Shown one piece after another: positions 33,079-42,111 of a stretch of DNA of 64,000 nucleotides. Location of the stretch: positions 1-64,000 of the forward strand of contig JAJDBU010000044.1 of NCBI GenBank assembly GCA_029261195.1, read 5' to 3'. The notes under the pieces were generated by a model. It saw nothing but the letters and a program-made list of their open reading frames with translations. It was not told where the DNA came from and searched no databases. This stretch comes from Nitrospirota bacterium (lineage in GTDB: Bacteria > Nitrospirota > Nitrospiria > SBBL01 > JAADHI01). Position 1 is the first letter of the stretch; the number at the start of each line of letters is the position of its first letter. The translations under genes and the position numbers were made by a program.

Positions 33079-36000
33079 TTAGATACCCGGCAAGGTGGTC
33101 GGACCACCCGCAGATTTGACCATGACATCCAGGTTTTCAGACGATCCGAACTCCTCAGAGGAGAACATGTCTGCACCTTTCATGTTGATCTTCAGCGGCC
33201 ATTCGTGACCTTCGAGAGAGAACACCTGATTCTGCTCGTTGAAGGCGCCGAAGACGTGGATCCGAACAGGATCACCCGCATGGGCACTGATCGTCGGTGT
33301 GACAGGGTCACCCGCTCCCGCGACACAAGGCTGGAACATGGTGCCGAGTTCACAGCCGTTCTCCTCGCGATACATCCAAGGCTCGATCCGGTAGTTTACA
33401 CCGGCCAAACCTGCAATCTGCTGGATGTAAGGCATGAAGGCTGTTCCGATGATGTTGTCCTCATCCTGGAAATAGAGGGCAAAATCACGGTAGTCGGAAC
33501 GTCCCTGACTCAGAGGAGAGCTTCTGTCGAGAATGACATCAGCCGCCCAGGCATTACCCATGGAAATATCTGCGCCAGTAACCGGGTCGCGATATTTCGC
33601 GCCACGAGGTCCGACGATGATACCACCAAAGAGTCCGTCCCGAACACTGTTCATGAAGTTACCCCAATCCCACACAATCGCTGAGAACTCACCGTATTCC
33701 GGCGGCGCATAGAAGGTGTAGGTTTTGCTCTTACCTGGGGCAACCGTCTGGTCTCCCTTGTTGTTTCCGACGTTCACACCCTGTGAATCGTGCGGATCAA
33801 AGGCCAGCATGTCAGCCGAGAAGGATGCCTTAAGCCCCTTCAGGTTGTTGCGGAGGTTAACCTTGATACAGTCTCCGACATTGACACGCAGGGTTAAAGG
33901 ATGAGGCAAAGCGCCTGAAGCCACCTTCGCCATGTCACCTTCCAGCATGAAGATTTTGCCTTCGGGGTTCGAGATCTGAAGTTTCCGATCAAAATCCACC
34001 TCAATGACATCTGGCGCATTCGGATTGTACTTCATGGCATGGTCAGTCGCCACGACGTTGAAACGCTTGACCGGCGCATCTGCCGGGCAGACGTTCTTTG
34101 CAGACTTCGGAATTACGCTGTGTCCCGGAAGCTTCTGAAGATCAGAAGTTTCTTCATCAAGGACACGAAGAATTCCCCAGCTGCCTTCGCCCAGTTTGGA
34201 AGGACGTCCGTCATAATGGAGGTAATCACCTGCCATCTGCATCGGTCCACCCGCCTTCGTGACGAAGTCGTAGCGTTCTGCAATCCCGATATGATGTGCA
34301 TTCCGGAGATCACTATGCTTCGCATAACGCTCTGTACGGAAGGCATGTCCCGCGACGTGCCAGACATGGGATTCGTTCATCATGGTATGAAGCATCCGGA
34401 AGACAACTGTATCACCCAGATAGGAACGAATCAGAGGCGTACCCGGATCTTTCCCGTGTGCCGTCGAAGAGAAGACGAGGGAAGGATCAGGATTATTCTT
34501 CAGGCGTTTCGCAATGGATTCCGCCTTGAAGAAGAAACCGCCACCCGTGGTGTGTGTACCACCATTCAGATGCTTGACCGCAACATAGTCGAGATCATAA
34601 GGCATCTGGAAAAACAGCACCTGACCGGCATCAATCGCAGCCCGTTTGGTCTGTCCCGGAGGATTCCCGTCTGTGACAACCTGCGCGGTATGCGGCACAG
34701 TGTCATGTAGGAACTGGGCAATCTCACGGAAACTCCCGCTGTAGCCGTAACCAACTGGCTCCATGGAGTGAATATCCGCAATAGGGCCGGAACGGATTTC
34801 GTCGCCCGTAATCGGATCATGATAGGTTGAACCCACCGGCTCAACAATCATGGCACCCACCGCGCCGTGAGGCCAGGTGGTTCCACCCAAGGCATGGTCA
34901 TGCCAGAAGACGGTTCCGACATCGGCATCCGCCCAAAGACGATAACGCACCCACTCGGTGGAGATGATTTCACCTGTCTTGTGAGCATGTTTCAAAGGCT
35001 CACTGAAAGTCAGGGTGTCCACACCGCTTGCGGCATCATGCTCGATGTTCCGGATCCAACGGACCTCAGAAGTTTCCACCTGATGCATACCGAGCATGAT
35101 GTCGGTATTCACATGGAAAGGCACTGCGCCTTTACCCATTTTGAGCTTGATCGTAATGGCACCGATGACCGTGTCTTCGGTTTGAAGCGCATTCATCGGT
35201 GCAGGAAGTCCACGTTTCTCTTCCTTGCCCAGCATGGTGAAAGGACGCATCGACTGATCATAGGAAAATCCGCTGATCACGCCGTCTGAGGCCTGGTTGT
35301 CGAACTGAATGAAATGAGGATGAATGTTGATCTTGGACATCTGGAAGTTAGTCGGGTTGTTATCCACCCACTCACTCTTCAAGATGACGTCGAGGCAGTC
35401 ATACACATTCAAACGATAAACAAGAGGACGGGCTAGATCGGGATTCGCCCGAACTTTAGCAACGTCTTCAAGCAGGACATAGATCAAGCCGTCCTGATCG
35501 ACCACTCTGCTTTCGCCACCGATTGCGTCGTTCATGGTAATCGGGGTTTGAATAAAGTGGATGGTGTATTGTTTACGACCGGCACCCTCTGGACAAAGGC
35601 TCCAACGACCCTGTTCTCCCGGACGCGCCGGTGAGGTAGTCTCTTCACCCGGTGCACCGATGCCACCTGGATCGGTACTTGGCGTACCGTGGTTTTTTTC
35701 CATGTGGATCGGCTCTAACCACGGCGCGCCGCCGTGATGACGTGCAAAAGGTACACGTTTGCCGAAATGAGGTTTGAAGTGCGGCCAGGAAATTTTTCCT
35801 GTCTTTTTCTCAAACAGGATGGCGGGACGTTTGCCCGGCATGGGGGATTTATATTTCGGATTCGGGAACTGACCCGTATCTTCTCTTTCACCCATAGCCG
35901 TCAGGCCGTCCCAGCTCCAATCCCAGACACTGGCGTCGTAGGCCAAAATCTGACCTTTTTCGTCAGAGGTATGACCCGGTTCACCCATCGGAGGCACCAT

Positions 36001-37806
36001 CATGGTGACCCAGTCTTTGATGGAGATATCCGGAATCGGTTTCGACCAGTCTGATTTGTCTTTTGTGATGTTCCATTTCTTGTCAAACCAGTCCATGGTT
36101 TTACCGACCAGTTTGTCAGAGGTCACGCCTGGCTCCATCCGGCCTTTACGATCCGGCAACTCCTGAAGCGGCACCATGGCATCGGTGCTGACAAAAGGAT
36201 AGTTGCCCGACTGGATGGTGTTATACACACGCCAGTAGCCCCACATGCCCGCAACATAGTGATGGGCCACATGGCAGTGGAAGAGAAAGTCTCCAGCCAA
36301 CTGCTGGCAGAGACCTGATCCGCACTCCGTCTGAAGGTCAAGCACTTCAGAAGGTCCGATCACTTCGACGTCAACACGGTCAGAGACGGTCCGGATAACG
36401 GGAAACTTCACCGGGTTATCCCAGGCTGCGGTCAGGAGCTCTTCGCCCTTGCCGTCGGCCTTCGGTGAACGCAACCAGCGGATGGATCCGCCGTGAGGGT
36501 GATGACTGTGGAAGACCTCGCCGCCGCCGTGGACCAAGCGGAACTTGGCAGGATCACCCATGTAGGAACGCGGAATCGTCGTCGGCACATCTCCGAAGGT
36601 ATAGGAGCTGTAAGCCATCGACTCATCTTCAAAATGGAAGTACTTCTCTTGCATGGCAAGGTTGTTGATACCGAAGGGCTCTGAGCGGAAGTTCATGGCT
36701 CGGGCAGAGGGACGATAGGCATCGGTGTTCGGATCACGCTGAGGGATCATCTCACCATCCCGGTTCAGCGGACGGAAGGACTCATCGCCGACTTCGTGAT
36801 ACACAAGGACAAACTCACGGAAGTCCTTGGAAAGTGGATTGATCTTGTCGTCATAGGCGATCATCATCGTCCAACCACTCTGGGCTTCTTCTCCGGAGAT
36901 CGGATTCAGATATGTTGCGCCCATGGGCTCAACAATGAACGAGCCGATTAAGCCCAAGCTGCCTGGTTCACGACCGGCATGGCTGTGAAAGGATCTTGCG
37001 CCTTCCTGAGCATCCGGCTGGATGTACCATTCAAAAACCTGGCTTTTTCCAGGGCTGATATTGGAATCCGGGTTGACCGAAGTTGCCGGCTGACCCGTGG
37101 CCTTAATCACCTGTTGAGAACCATGAATGTGGAGACCGGCATCCTCCTCCTCTACTTCATTCCGTAAGGTAATGACCATGCAGTCACCCTGGTTACCACG
37201 GATGATCAGAGGGGAAATTAAATCGGTCTGATGACCGAGGCTGACTGCACCCGGATTGAATCCCGGGGCCGAGCGGGCCTCTGTGTTCAGACGCTCTTCT
37301 TCGCGAATGGCCGGGATATCTTTAGTGATGGCATACATGTATCCCGGGTGAAAATCCAACCACTGATTTAATGTGACTTCCACATTGATCGCAGTGATGT
37401 CGAGTTCTTTGATCGGCGCTCCGGCCGGGCAACCGCCGCCGGAAGTCACAGATTCTCCGGCCCCTGTCGGGCCTAAGAACCAGCTTCGGTCCATCTGCTG
37501 CATTGCGCTTAAATCACTAAACGGGCCGGTGTTACCCGACTTTTCGGCATGGCCTTTGATTTCGCTCATCAAGGTGTCCATCGCCGCGTCGACTTTCGCC
37601 GCACGTCCAGTTTGGCCTTCTCTTGTCTCTTCACGACGGATCTGGGCTTTTAATTTTGCCTTCCAGTCAGCGGAAGCCACCATGACAGCGTCCGGAGTTT
37701 CCGAATGCTGATGATCGTTACCACTGTCGGCTAAGGCCAGGCCCTGCGTCGAGAAGATCAACAAAAAAGCAAAGAAGACGCTCAAACTTCTGTTGGTCTT
37801 ATCCAT
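33079..37806 (-). CDS. Very large secreted multicopper oxidase, MofA-like (putative Mn(II) oxidase)
   Basis: 1575 residues to the first stop. Signal peptide ending QGLALADSG. All four canonical copper motifs lie in the first third: HIHG (about residue 225), HSH (about 274), HSHHPHGG as HxxHxH (about 435) and HCHVAHHYVAGM as HCHxxxHxxxxM (about 513), giving the trinuclear cluster and a type 1 site with axial Met. Further cupredoxin domains continue with partial motifs: HPHFIQF (about 832), HDHALGG (about 968), HVAGHAF (about 1150), DPHDSQG (about 1340). This size and multi-domain order match MofA-type oxidases, so Mn(II) or another metal is the likely substrate; a laccase-like role cannot be excluded. 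It ends at a TAA that interrupts the conserved C-terminus. A strong promoter lies at 37979-38007. Confidence 0.9.
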   Translation of the reverse strand: MDKTNRSLSVFFAFLLIFSTQGLALADSGNDHQHSETPDAVMVASADWKAKLKAQIRREETREGQTGRAAKVDAAMDTLMSEIKGHAEKSGNTGPFSDLSAMQQMDRSWFLGPTGAGESVTSGGGCPAGAPIKELDITAINVEVTLNQWLDFHPGYMYAITKDIPAIREEERLNTEARSAPGFNPGAVSLGHQTDLISPLIIRGNQGDCMVITLRNEVEEEDAGLHIHGSQQVIKATGQPATSVNPDSNISPGKSQVFEWYIQPDAQEGARSFHSHAGREPGSLGLIGSFIVEPMGATYLNPISGEEAQSGWTMMIAYDDKINPLSKDFREFVLVYHEVGDESFRPLNRDGEMIPQRDPNTDAYRPSARAMNFRSEPFGINNLAMQEKYFHFEDESMAYSSYTFGDVPTTIPRSYMGDPAKFRLVHGGGEVFHSHHPHGGSIRWLRSPKADGKGEELLTAAWDNPVKFPVIRTVSDRVDVEVIGPSEVLDLQTECGSGLCQQLAGDFLFHCHVAHHYVAGMWGYWRVYNTIQSGNYPFVSTDAMVPLQELPDRKGRMEPGVTSDKLVGKTMDWFDKKWNITKDKSDWSKPIPDISIKDWVTMMVPPMGEPGHTSDEKGQILAYDASVWDWSWDGLTAMGEREDTGQFPNPKYKSPMPGKRPAILFEKKTGKISWPHFKPHFGKRVPFARHHGGAPWLEPIHMEKNHGTPSTDPGGIGAPGEETTSPARPGEQGRWSLCPEGAGRKQYTIHFIQTPITMNDAIGGESRVVDQDGLIYVLLEDVAKVRANPDLARPLVYRLNVYDCLDVILKSEWVDNNPTNFQMSKINIHPHFIQFDNQASDGVISGFSYDQSMRPFTMLGKEEKRGLPAPMNALQTEDTVIGAITIKLKMGKGAVPFHVNTDIMLGMHQVETSEVRWIRNIEHDAASGVDTLTFSEPLKHAHKTGEIISTEWVRYRLWADADVGTVFWHDHALGGTTWPHGAVGAMIVEPVGSTYHDPITGDEIRSGPIADIHSMEPVGYGYSGSFREIAQFLHDTVPHTAQVVTDGNPPGQTKRAAIDAGQVLFFQMPYDLDYVAVKHLNGGTHTTGGGFFFKAESIAKRLKNNPDPSLVFSSTAHGKDPGTPLIRSYLGDTVVFRMLHTMMNESHVWHVAGHAFRTERYAKHSDLRNAHHIGIAERYDFVTKAGGPMQMAGDYLHYDGRPSKLGEGSWGILRVLDEETSDLQKLPGHSVIPKSAKNVCPADAPVKRFNVVATDHAMKYNPNAPDVIEVDFDRKLQISNPEGKIFMLEGDMAKVASGALPHPLTLRVNVGDCIKVNLRNNLKGLKASFSADMLAFDPHDSQGVNVGNNKGDQTVAPGKSKTYTFYAPPEYGEFSAIVWDWGNFMNSVRDGLFGGIIVGPRGAKYRDPVTGADISMGNAWAADVILDRSSPLSQGRSDYRDFALYFQDEDNIIGTAFMPYIQQIAGLAGVNYRIEPWMYREENGCELGTMFQPCVAGAGDPVTPTISAHAGDPVRIHVFGAFNEQNQVFSLEGHEWPLKINMKGADMFSSEEFGSSENLDVMVKSAGGPTTLPGI

Positions 37807-37978
37807 ATGGATTCTTCTCCTTTTCCTTCTATTGAATTGATTCTCTTCTTGAATTTACTTCTTTGTAAACGTGGAGATTTTTCATGAAAACGACCTATCA
37901 CCAGCATCGTCATTTGGAAAGGGGTGTTGCTACTTAACTTCGACAAATCCATACTCATACTCTCGCCAAAGATTCGGC

Positions 37979-38007
37979 AATCTAGCATGGGCCTAAATAA
38001 GTGTCAA
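37979..38007 (-). promoter_or_regulatory. Strong promoter of the multicopper oxidase gene
   Basis: On the minus strand TTGACA (38002-38007), a 17-bp spacer ending in TGC (extended -10) and TAGATT (37979-37984). It implies a 5' leader of about 165 nt. It is the main feature of the 389-bp gene-free stretch 37807-38195, together with the inverted repeat 38045-38076; I see no gene there. Confidence 0.7.
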
Positions 38008-38044
38008 GAACTTTTTACATGTTTATTTACATTTACACATAAGC

Positions 38045-38076
38045 CCACAAGTGCTTAATTTTTTAGACACTTGTGG
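38045..38076. promoter_or_regulatory. Inverted repeat upstream of the oxidase promoter
   Basis: CCACAAGTG (38045-38053) and CACTTGTGG (38068-38076) form a perfect 9-bp inverted repeat with a 14-base AT-rich centre, about 38 bp upstream of the -35 hexamer. The position fits an activator or repressor operator; it could also be a terminator of the 38196 gene, but no T-run follows on the minus strand. Confidence 0.45.
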
Positions 38077-38195
38077 ACATAAAAAGACTGACAGAGCGGT
38101 CATGAAAGGCAGGATTTACCGGAAAGCACAAACTTCAAAGAAAAAAGGGACGGAAGGGGGAAAAACACAACAGTCGGGGTGAAGACCCGCTATCT

Positions 38196-38591
38196 TTAAT
38201 TCGGAAAGCCGACCTTTATTTTCACGCGGCTTCTTACGACATCCGGCACATAAGGGGTCATAACATAGGAGTCTGCAACAATTTCGACCGTCTGCTTCGG
38301 TCCGACATATCGATTGGCCACATTCCGGGCAAGGGGCACGTCATCTTTATCCAATAAGTAATAGTAGGCAAAAACCCGCTTCCGAACATCCGAGTGATTT
38401 CGGACAGTGACCCTCCAGAAGTACTTTGTTTTGCCGATATAAGTCCACTCCGCATCCGCATACCACTCGTGATGGAGTATCTCGATTTGCCTGGCGTCCC
38501 GATCCGCGGCCTCAACTTGAGCAGGCCCACCCGCAACTGAAGCAAAGCAGACAAAAAAAATAAAAAAAATCGAAGAAAAGAAGTACTTTAT
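38196..38591 (-). CDS. Small exported protein, apparent ATA start
   Basis: An open frame encoding 131 residues, missed by standard start rules. It begins with ATA-AAG-TAC (38591 down), a typical signal peptide (KYFFSSIFFIFFVCFASVAG), then a beta-rich domain (VEAADRDARQIEIL, EWYADAEWTYIGKTKYFWRV, VFAYYYLLDKDDVPLARNVA, VEIVADSYVMTPYV, VRSRVKIKVGFPN). A very strong GGAGGAGG lies just upstream, so only the ATG is lacking; the ATA overlaps the stop of the upstream gene (TAATAAAG). It may be a real non-ATG start or a base error. Third gene of a minus-strand operon with 38591-39187 and 39219-40235. Family not recognised. Confidence 0.7.
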   Translation of the reverse strand: MKYFFSSIFFIFFVCFASVAGGPAQVEAADRDARQIEILHHEWYADAEWTYIGKTKYFWRVTVRNHSDVRKRVFAYYYLLDKDDVPLARNVANRYVGPKQTVEIVADSYVMTPYVPDVVRSRVKIKVGFPN

Positions 38592-39187
38592 TATTTCTCC
38601 TCCTCCGCTTCAATCTTCCTTGTGCCCATACCAAAAGGAAGCTTGCGCTCTTTCAGGGTCGCTAAATTTCGATAGGTCGTCTGAAATTGTTCGTCCGACA
38701 GGGAAGGTTCGGACAGAGCAGTCAACTCATCCGGGGTAATCGCGATCCAGGTCAATTCGGCCAAATCAGTCGCCCCGACCCTTGCCCAATGATGCGGCAT
38801 AAATTCCTGCATGATCAAAAAATTGATACCCCGATTAAACTCCAGGGCCTTTTTAATCGCCAATCGCCCGTTTTCGGCTGAAATGCACCGGCCTATGCCA
38901 AGATTCATCGGCGGATCAAGGTTCATCGGGAAAAAAGTCAAACGCACCTTCAAGGACTCGTCAAGCGCAATCAAATCCTTTTTAATCGCCTTCTTTTTCT
39001 TTTTATATTTCTTTGCCAACTTCATATCAATCTTCGTTCTATTGCCTTTGCTGGCCTCCGCATTGCAGTCATAGCTTTCTTTTGCGACAAAGGCATGCGA
39101 CTCAGGCACGACAAAAACCAGTGCAAGCAGTACTGAGATTATTAGTGTACATTTCTTGTCAATTTTTTTATGAGGCGCCACAAACAT
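38591..39187 (-). CDS. Exported protein, unknown function
   Basis: A 198-residue protein from the ATG at 39187 (GGGAGAGA upstream). Signal peptide with core LIISVLLALVFVVPESHAF. The mature part has a highly basic run (KLAKKYKKKKKAIKKD), two Cys (YDCNAE, GRCISAEN) and a helical half (RLAIKKALEFNRGIN, WIAITPDELTALSE). I do not recognise it. Second gene of the TPR operon. Confidence 0.65.
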   Translation of the reverse strand: MFVAPHKKIDKKCTLIISVLLALVFVVPESHAFVAKESYDCNAEASKGNRTKIDMKLAKKYKKKKKAIKKDLIALDESLKVRLTFFPMNLDPPMNLGIGRCISAENGRLAIKKALEFNRGINFLIMQEFMPHHWARVGATDLAELTWIAITPDELTALSEPSLSDEQFQTTYRNLATLKERKLPFGMGTRKIEAEEEK

Positions 39188-39218
39188 TCCGTTCTCTCCC
39201 TGTATCATCATCACTCAT

Positions 39219-40235
39219 TTACTCATTGGTTTCATTAAAGGCCTCGACAGGTTTCAAACGGTCGAGATATTTCTTCGCTTCTTTATTGTCGGGCTGAAGT
39301 TCCACTACCCTTTCAAAACTTTCCCGAGTCATTTTTAATAGCGTATTTCTATCCTCCTGCGATTGCAGTTCTGCGGCCAGAAGGAACTGGGCTTCACCCA
39401 GGGCGAAGAACACTTCCGGGCTATCCAACCTCACAAGGGAAAGCGTCGCGTACTCTCGGACAGCATCAATATAAAACCCGGCACGAAAATAGAGATTGGC
39501 GAGACGCTCCCGCGCCGCCGATTCGTTGGGATCTTCATCGACCATCATTTTCCACTGGGCCGCCGCCTCTCCAAAATCGCCCCGTTTTTCATAGATCAAA
39601 CCAAGGTTATAACGGACTTCCAGCAAGGAGGTATCTTTGTCCAGCGCAATTTTGTAAGCCGCTTCTGCCTTGTCATGCTCACCCGATTCAAAATAGATAT
39701 TTCCAATGCCCAGCTTCACGATGGCGACATCAGGAACCAGCTCATCCGCTTTCAGATAGGCCTCCAGGGCTTCTTTATCTCGATTTAAGCGAGCAAGAAC
39801 GTGACCCAACAAGATATAAGGATGTTCATCATTCGGCGCAAAAATTGAGGCTTTTTTCGCCTCACGAACTGCGGGTTCAAGCTGTCTGCTCGCCATGTAA
39901 TAGCGCCCCAACCAATAATGAACCACCGAATTTTTCGGATTTTTCCGTACAAGACCTTTGTAAAAAGAGATCCCCTGTCTGCCCCGACGCGTTGCAATAT
40001 AGGTTTGATGGAGGTGGCGATGATACTTGTGGGTATTGATGCTTAATTTCACCGCTTGAGCAAATTCTACGATTGCATCGTCAAATTGTCGCTGCTTGTT
40101 CAGGGAGACTCCGACCTCAAAATAGGATTCTGCCGTCTCCTCTGCTGTCTCCGCTAACAGATAAGAGGGTAGAAGTACAAACGCCAAAGCGATCAGGAAA
40201 AAAGCCGTACTCGTTCTAATAAAAATCTGTTTCAT
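39219..40235 (-). CDS. Exported TPR protein
   Basis: About 338 residues: a signal peptide (FIRTSTAFFLIALAFVLLPSYLL) followed by seven or eight tetratricopeptide repeats, e.g. ESYFEVGVSLNKQRQFDDAI, VVHYWLGRYYMASRQLEPAV, HPYILLGHVLARLNRDKEAL, LEVRYNLGLIYEKRGDFGEA and AARERLANLYFRAGFYIDAV. It would be a periplasmic or outer-membrane scaffold. First gene of the operon; it reads divergently from hflX. Confidence 0.85.
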   Translation of the reverse strand: MKQIFIRTSTAFFLIALAFVLLPSYLLAETAEETAESYFEVGVSLNKQRQFDDAIVEFAQAVKLSINTHKYHRHLHQTYIATRRGRQGISFYKGLVRKNPKNSVVHYWLGRYYMASRQLEPAVREAKKASIFAPNDEHPYILLGHVLARLNRDKEALEAYLKADELVPDVAIVKLGIGNIYFESGEHDKAEAAYKIALDKDTSLLEVRYNLGLIYEKRGDFGEAAAQWKMMVDEDPNESAARERLANLYFRAGFYIDAVREYATLSLVRLDSPEVFFALGEAQFLLAAELQSQEDRNTLLKMTRESFERVVELQPDNKEAKKYLDRLKPVEAFNETNE

Positions 40236-40350
40236 CAAAGGCCTCATCTATGGGTAAATGACGGCGGCATATTAGCATCGGAAGGAGGGAAAAACAATCT
40301 CTGATCGATTTTCCCTCTCCCAAGGTGTTACTATTACCGGCACGAAAGGA

Positions 40351-41991
40351 GTGACGAATACGAGCATCTACGGATCAACACGCGGGCTGAAGCCCCTTCA
40401 AATCAAGCGTTTGGAGAAGATCGGCCATCGCAAAATCAAGACCGACCAGGTCATCCCCTTTGAACTTGCCCGCCTTCTCACTGCCCTGTCAAGCGAGATC
40501 AAGAAACAACTCGGCCTTCTTGTTGGAAGAGACGGTGTCATTTATGCCGTCATCATCGGGGATCAACGGCAAGTTGTTATTCCCGATCTGGCCGAGCTCC
40601 GTTCCGCGAAACGCCACCTGCGAGGCATCCGACTGATCCACACCCACCTGAAAGACGAGGCCCTCAGCAAAGATGATTTAAGCGATTTGGCCCTGCTTCG
40701 GCTCGACATGATCGTCGCCATCGGTGTTCTGGCAGACGGTATGCCGGGACGGCTTTATCTCGCTCACCTTCTTCCCCCTAATCCACAAGGCGCACTCTAC
40801 GAAATTCACAAGCCGATTCAAATCCACCAGCTTCACCTTGAATGTCGCACCTTCCTTGCGGAGCTTGAAGCCGAGTTTGAACAGGGTCAGACAAAAAAAC
40901 TCAGTACTAAAAAACAAGACCGGGCCATTTTAATCAGCGCATCCCGACGGGCTCGTATTGATCAGGAAAATTCAATGGATGAGCTGGATGAACTCGTCCG
41001 GTCAGCAGGATTACTTCCTATTGACAGGGTCATCCAGAGACCCAAAGTCTATCATCCCAAATATCTGCTCGGGGAGGGCAAACTCAAAGAAGTCATTATG
41101 AAGGCGATTCAGCAAGAGGCCGACCTGCTCATCTTCGACCAGAACTTAAGTCCTCTCCAGGTCAAAACAATCGGAGAGGTCACGGAGATGAAAGTCCTTG
41201 ATCGCACCCAACTCATCCTTGACATCTTCGCGCAACGGGCACACAGCCGGGAAGCCAAAGTTCAGGTCGAACTCGCGCAACTTCGTTATCGTCTGCCCCG
41301 ACTTTCTGCCCGTTCCACCGCCCTTTCCCGCCTTACCGGCGGAATCGGGGGAAGAGGTCCGGGAGAAACCCGACTCGAAATCGACCGCCGCCGCGCACGC
41401 GACCGCATCGCCCGATTGGAAAGGGAACATCAAAGCCTTGCAGAGGCAAGAGTCAGACGGCGACGGAAACGGACGCAAAACCGTCTGCCTATTCTTTCGG
41501 TCGTCGGCTATACCAATGCGGGAAAATCAACCCTGCTGAACCAATTGACAAAAAGTGATGTCATGACGGAAGACTTGCTCTTTGCCACACTCGACACCAC
41601 TACACGACGACTCCGCTTCCCGAGGGAAAGAGAACTCATCCTCACAGATACCGTTGGATTCATTCAGTCCCTCCCCCCCGACTTGATGGCGGCTTTCCGC
41701 TCAACCCTTGACGAATTACGAGACGCCCAGCTCCTGATTCATCTCGTTGACATCAGTAGCGCCCGATTTGAACAGCAGATCGAAACCGTCAATAAAATAC
41801 TGGAAGAACTTGGGCTGTCGGAAACCCCCTGTCTGCTCGTCTTCAATAAAATCGACCGTGTTAATGTCGAAACCGTCATGATTTTGGAGGAACGCTATCA
41901 GGCCATTATGCTCTCAGCCTTGAATAAAAAGGGTCTCGGCCCGCTCTTAAGCGCTATTGAGCAAATATTATGGGAGGGAAAAGATTCTTAG
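40351..41991 (+). CDS. hflX: Ribosome-associated GTPase HflX
   Basis: A 546-residue HflX-type GTPase that binds the large ribosomal subunit and rescues stalled ribosomes. The N-terminal HflX domain holds STKKQDRAILISAS, DELVRSAG and the glycine-rich GGIGGRGPGETRLE; the G domain has GYTNAGKST (P-loop), DTVGF (G3) and NKID (G4). It carries the longer N-terminal extension (about 190 residues, GVIYAVIIG and IRLIHTHL) seen in many deep-branching bacteria. The annotated GTG at 40351 lies inside AAAGGAG, which makes it an unlikely start. An ACG at 40360, eight bases after that ribosome site and directly before SIYGSTRGLKP (the usual N-terminus), fits better. Confidence 0.93.
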   Translation: MTNTSIYGSTRGLKPLQIKRLEKIGHRKIKTDQVIPFELARLLTALSSEIKKQLGLLVGRDGVIYAVIIGDQRQVVIPDLAELRSAKRHLRGIRLIHTHLKDEALSKDDLSDLALLRLDMIVAIGVLADGMPGRLYLAHLLPPNPQGALYEIHKPIQIHQLHLECRTFLAELEAEFEQGQTKKLSTKKQDRAILISASRRARIDQENSMDELDELVRSAGLLPIDRVIQRPKVYHPKYLLGEGKLKEVIMKAIQQEADLLIFDQNLSPLQVKTIGEVTEMKVLDRTQLILDIFAQRAHSREAKVQVELAQLRYRLPRLSARSTALSRLTGGIGGRGPGETRLEIDRRRARDRIARLEREHQSLAEARVRRRRKRTQNRLPILSVVGYTNAGKSTLLNQLTKSDVMTEDLLFATLDTTTRRLRFPRERELILTDTVGFIQSLPPDLMAAFRSTLDELRDAQLLIHLVDISSARFEQQIETVNKILEELGLSETPCLLVFNKIDRVNVETVMILEERYQAIMLSALNKKGLGPLLSAIEQILWEGKDS

Positions 41992-42111
41992 GGAGATGGA
42001 CTGAAAACAAAGACGATTATTAAAACAAGGTTTAAGGATTTTGGCGTATCTTTTAGACTACAGCCTATCCACCCCATTGATATTTGCGATATAGTGCCCG
42101 CCATGAACACT

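Noticed and set aside
32941-34710. Long plus-strand ORFs of 247 and 223 codons
   Set aside because: They are antisense to the multicopper oxidase gene, have no ribosome site or recognisable domains, and arise from the composition of the real gene.
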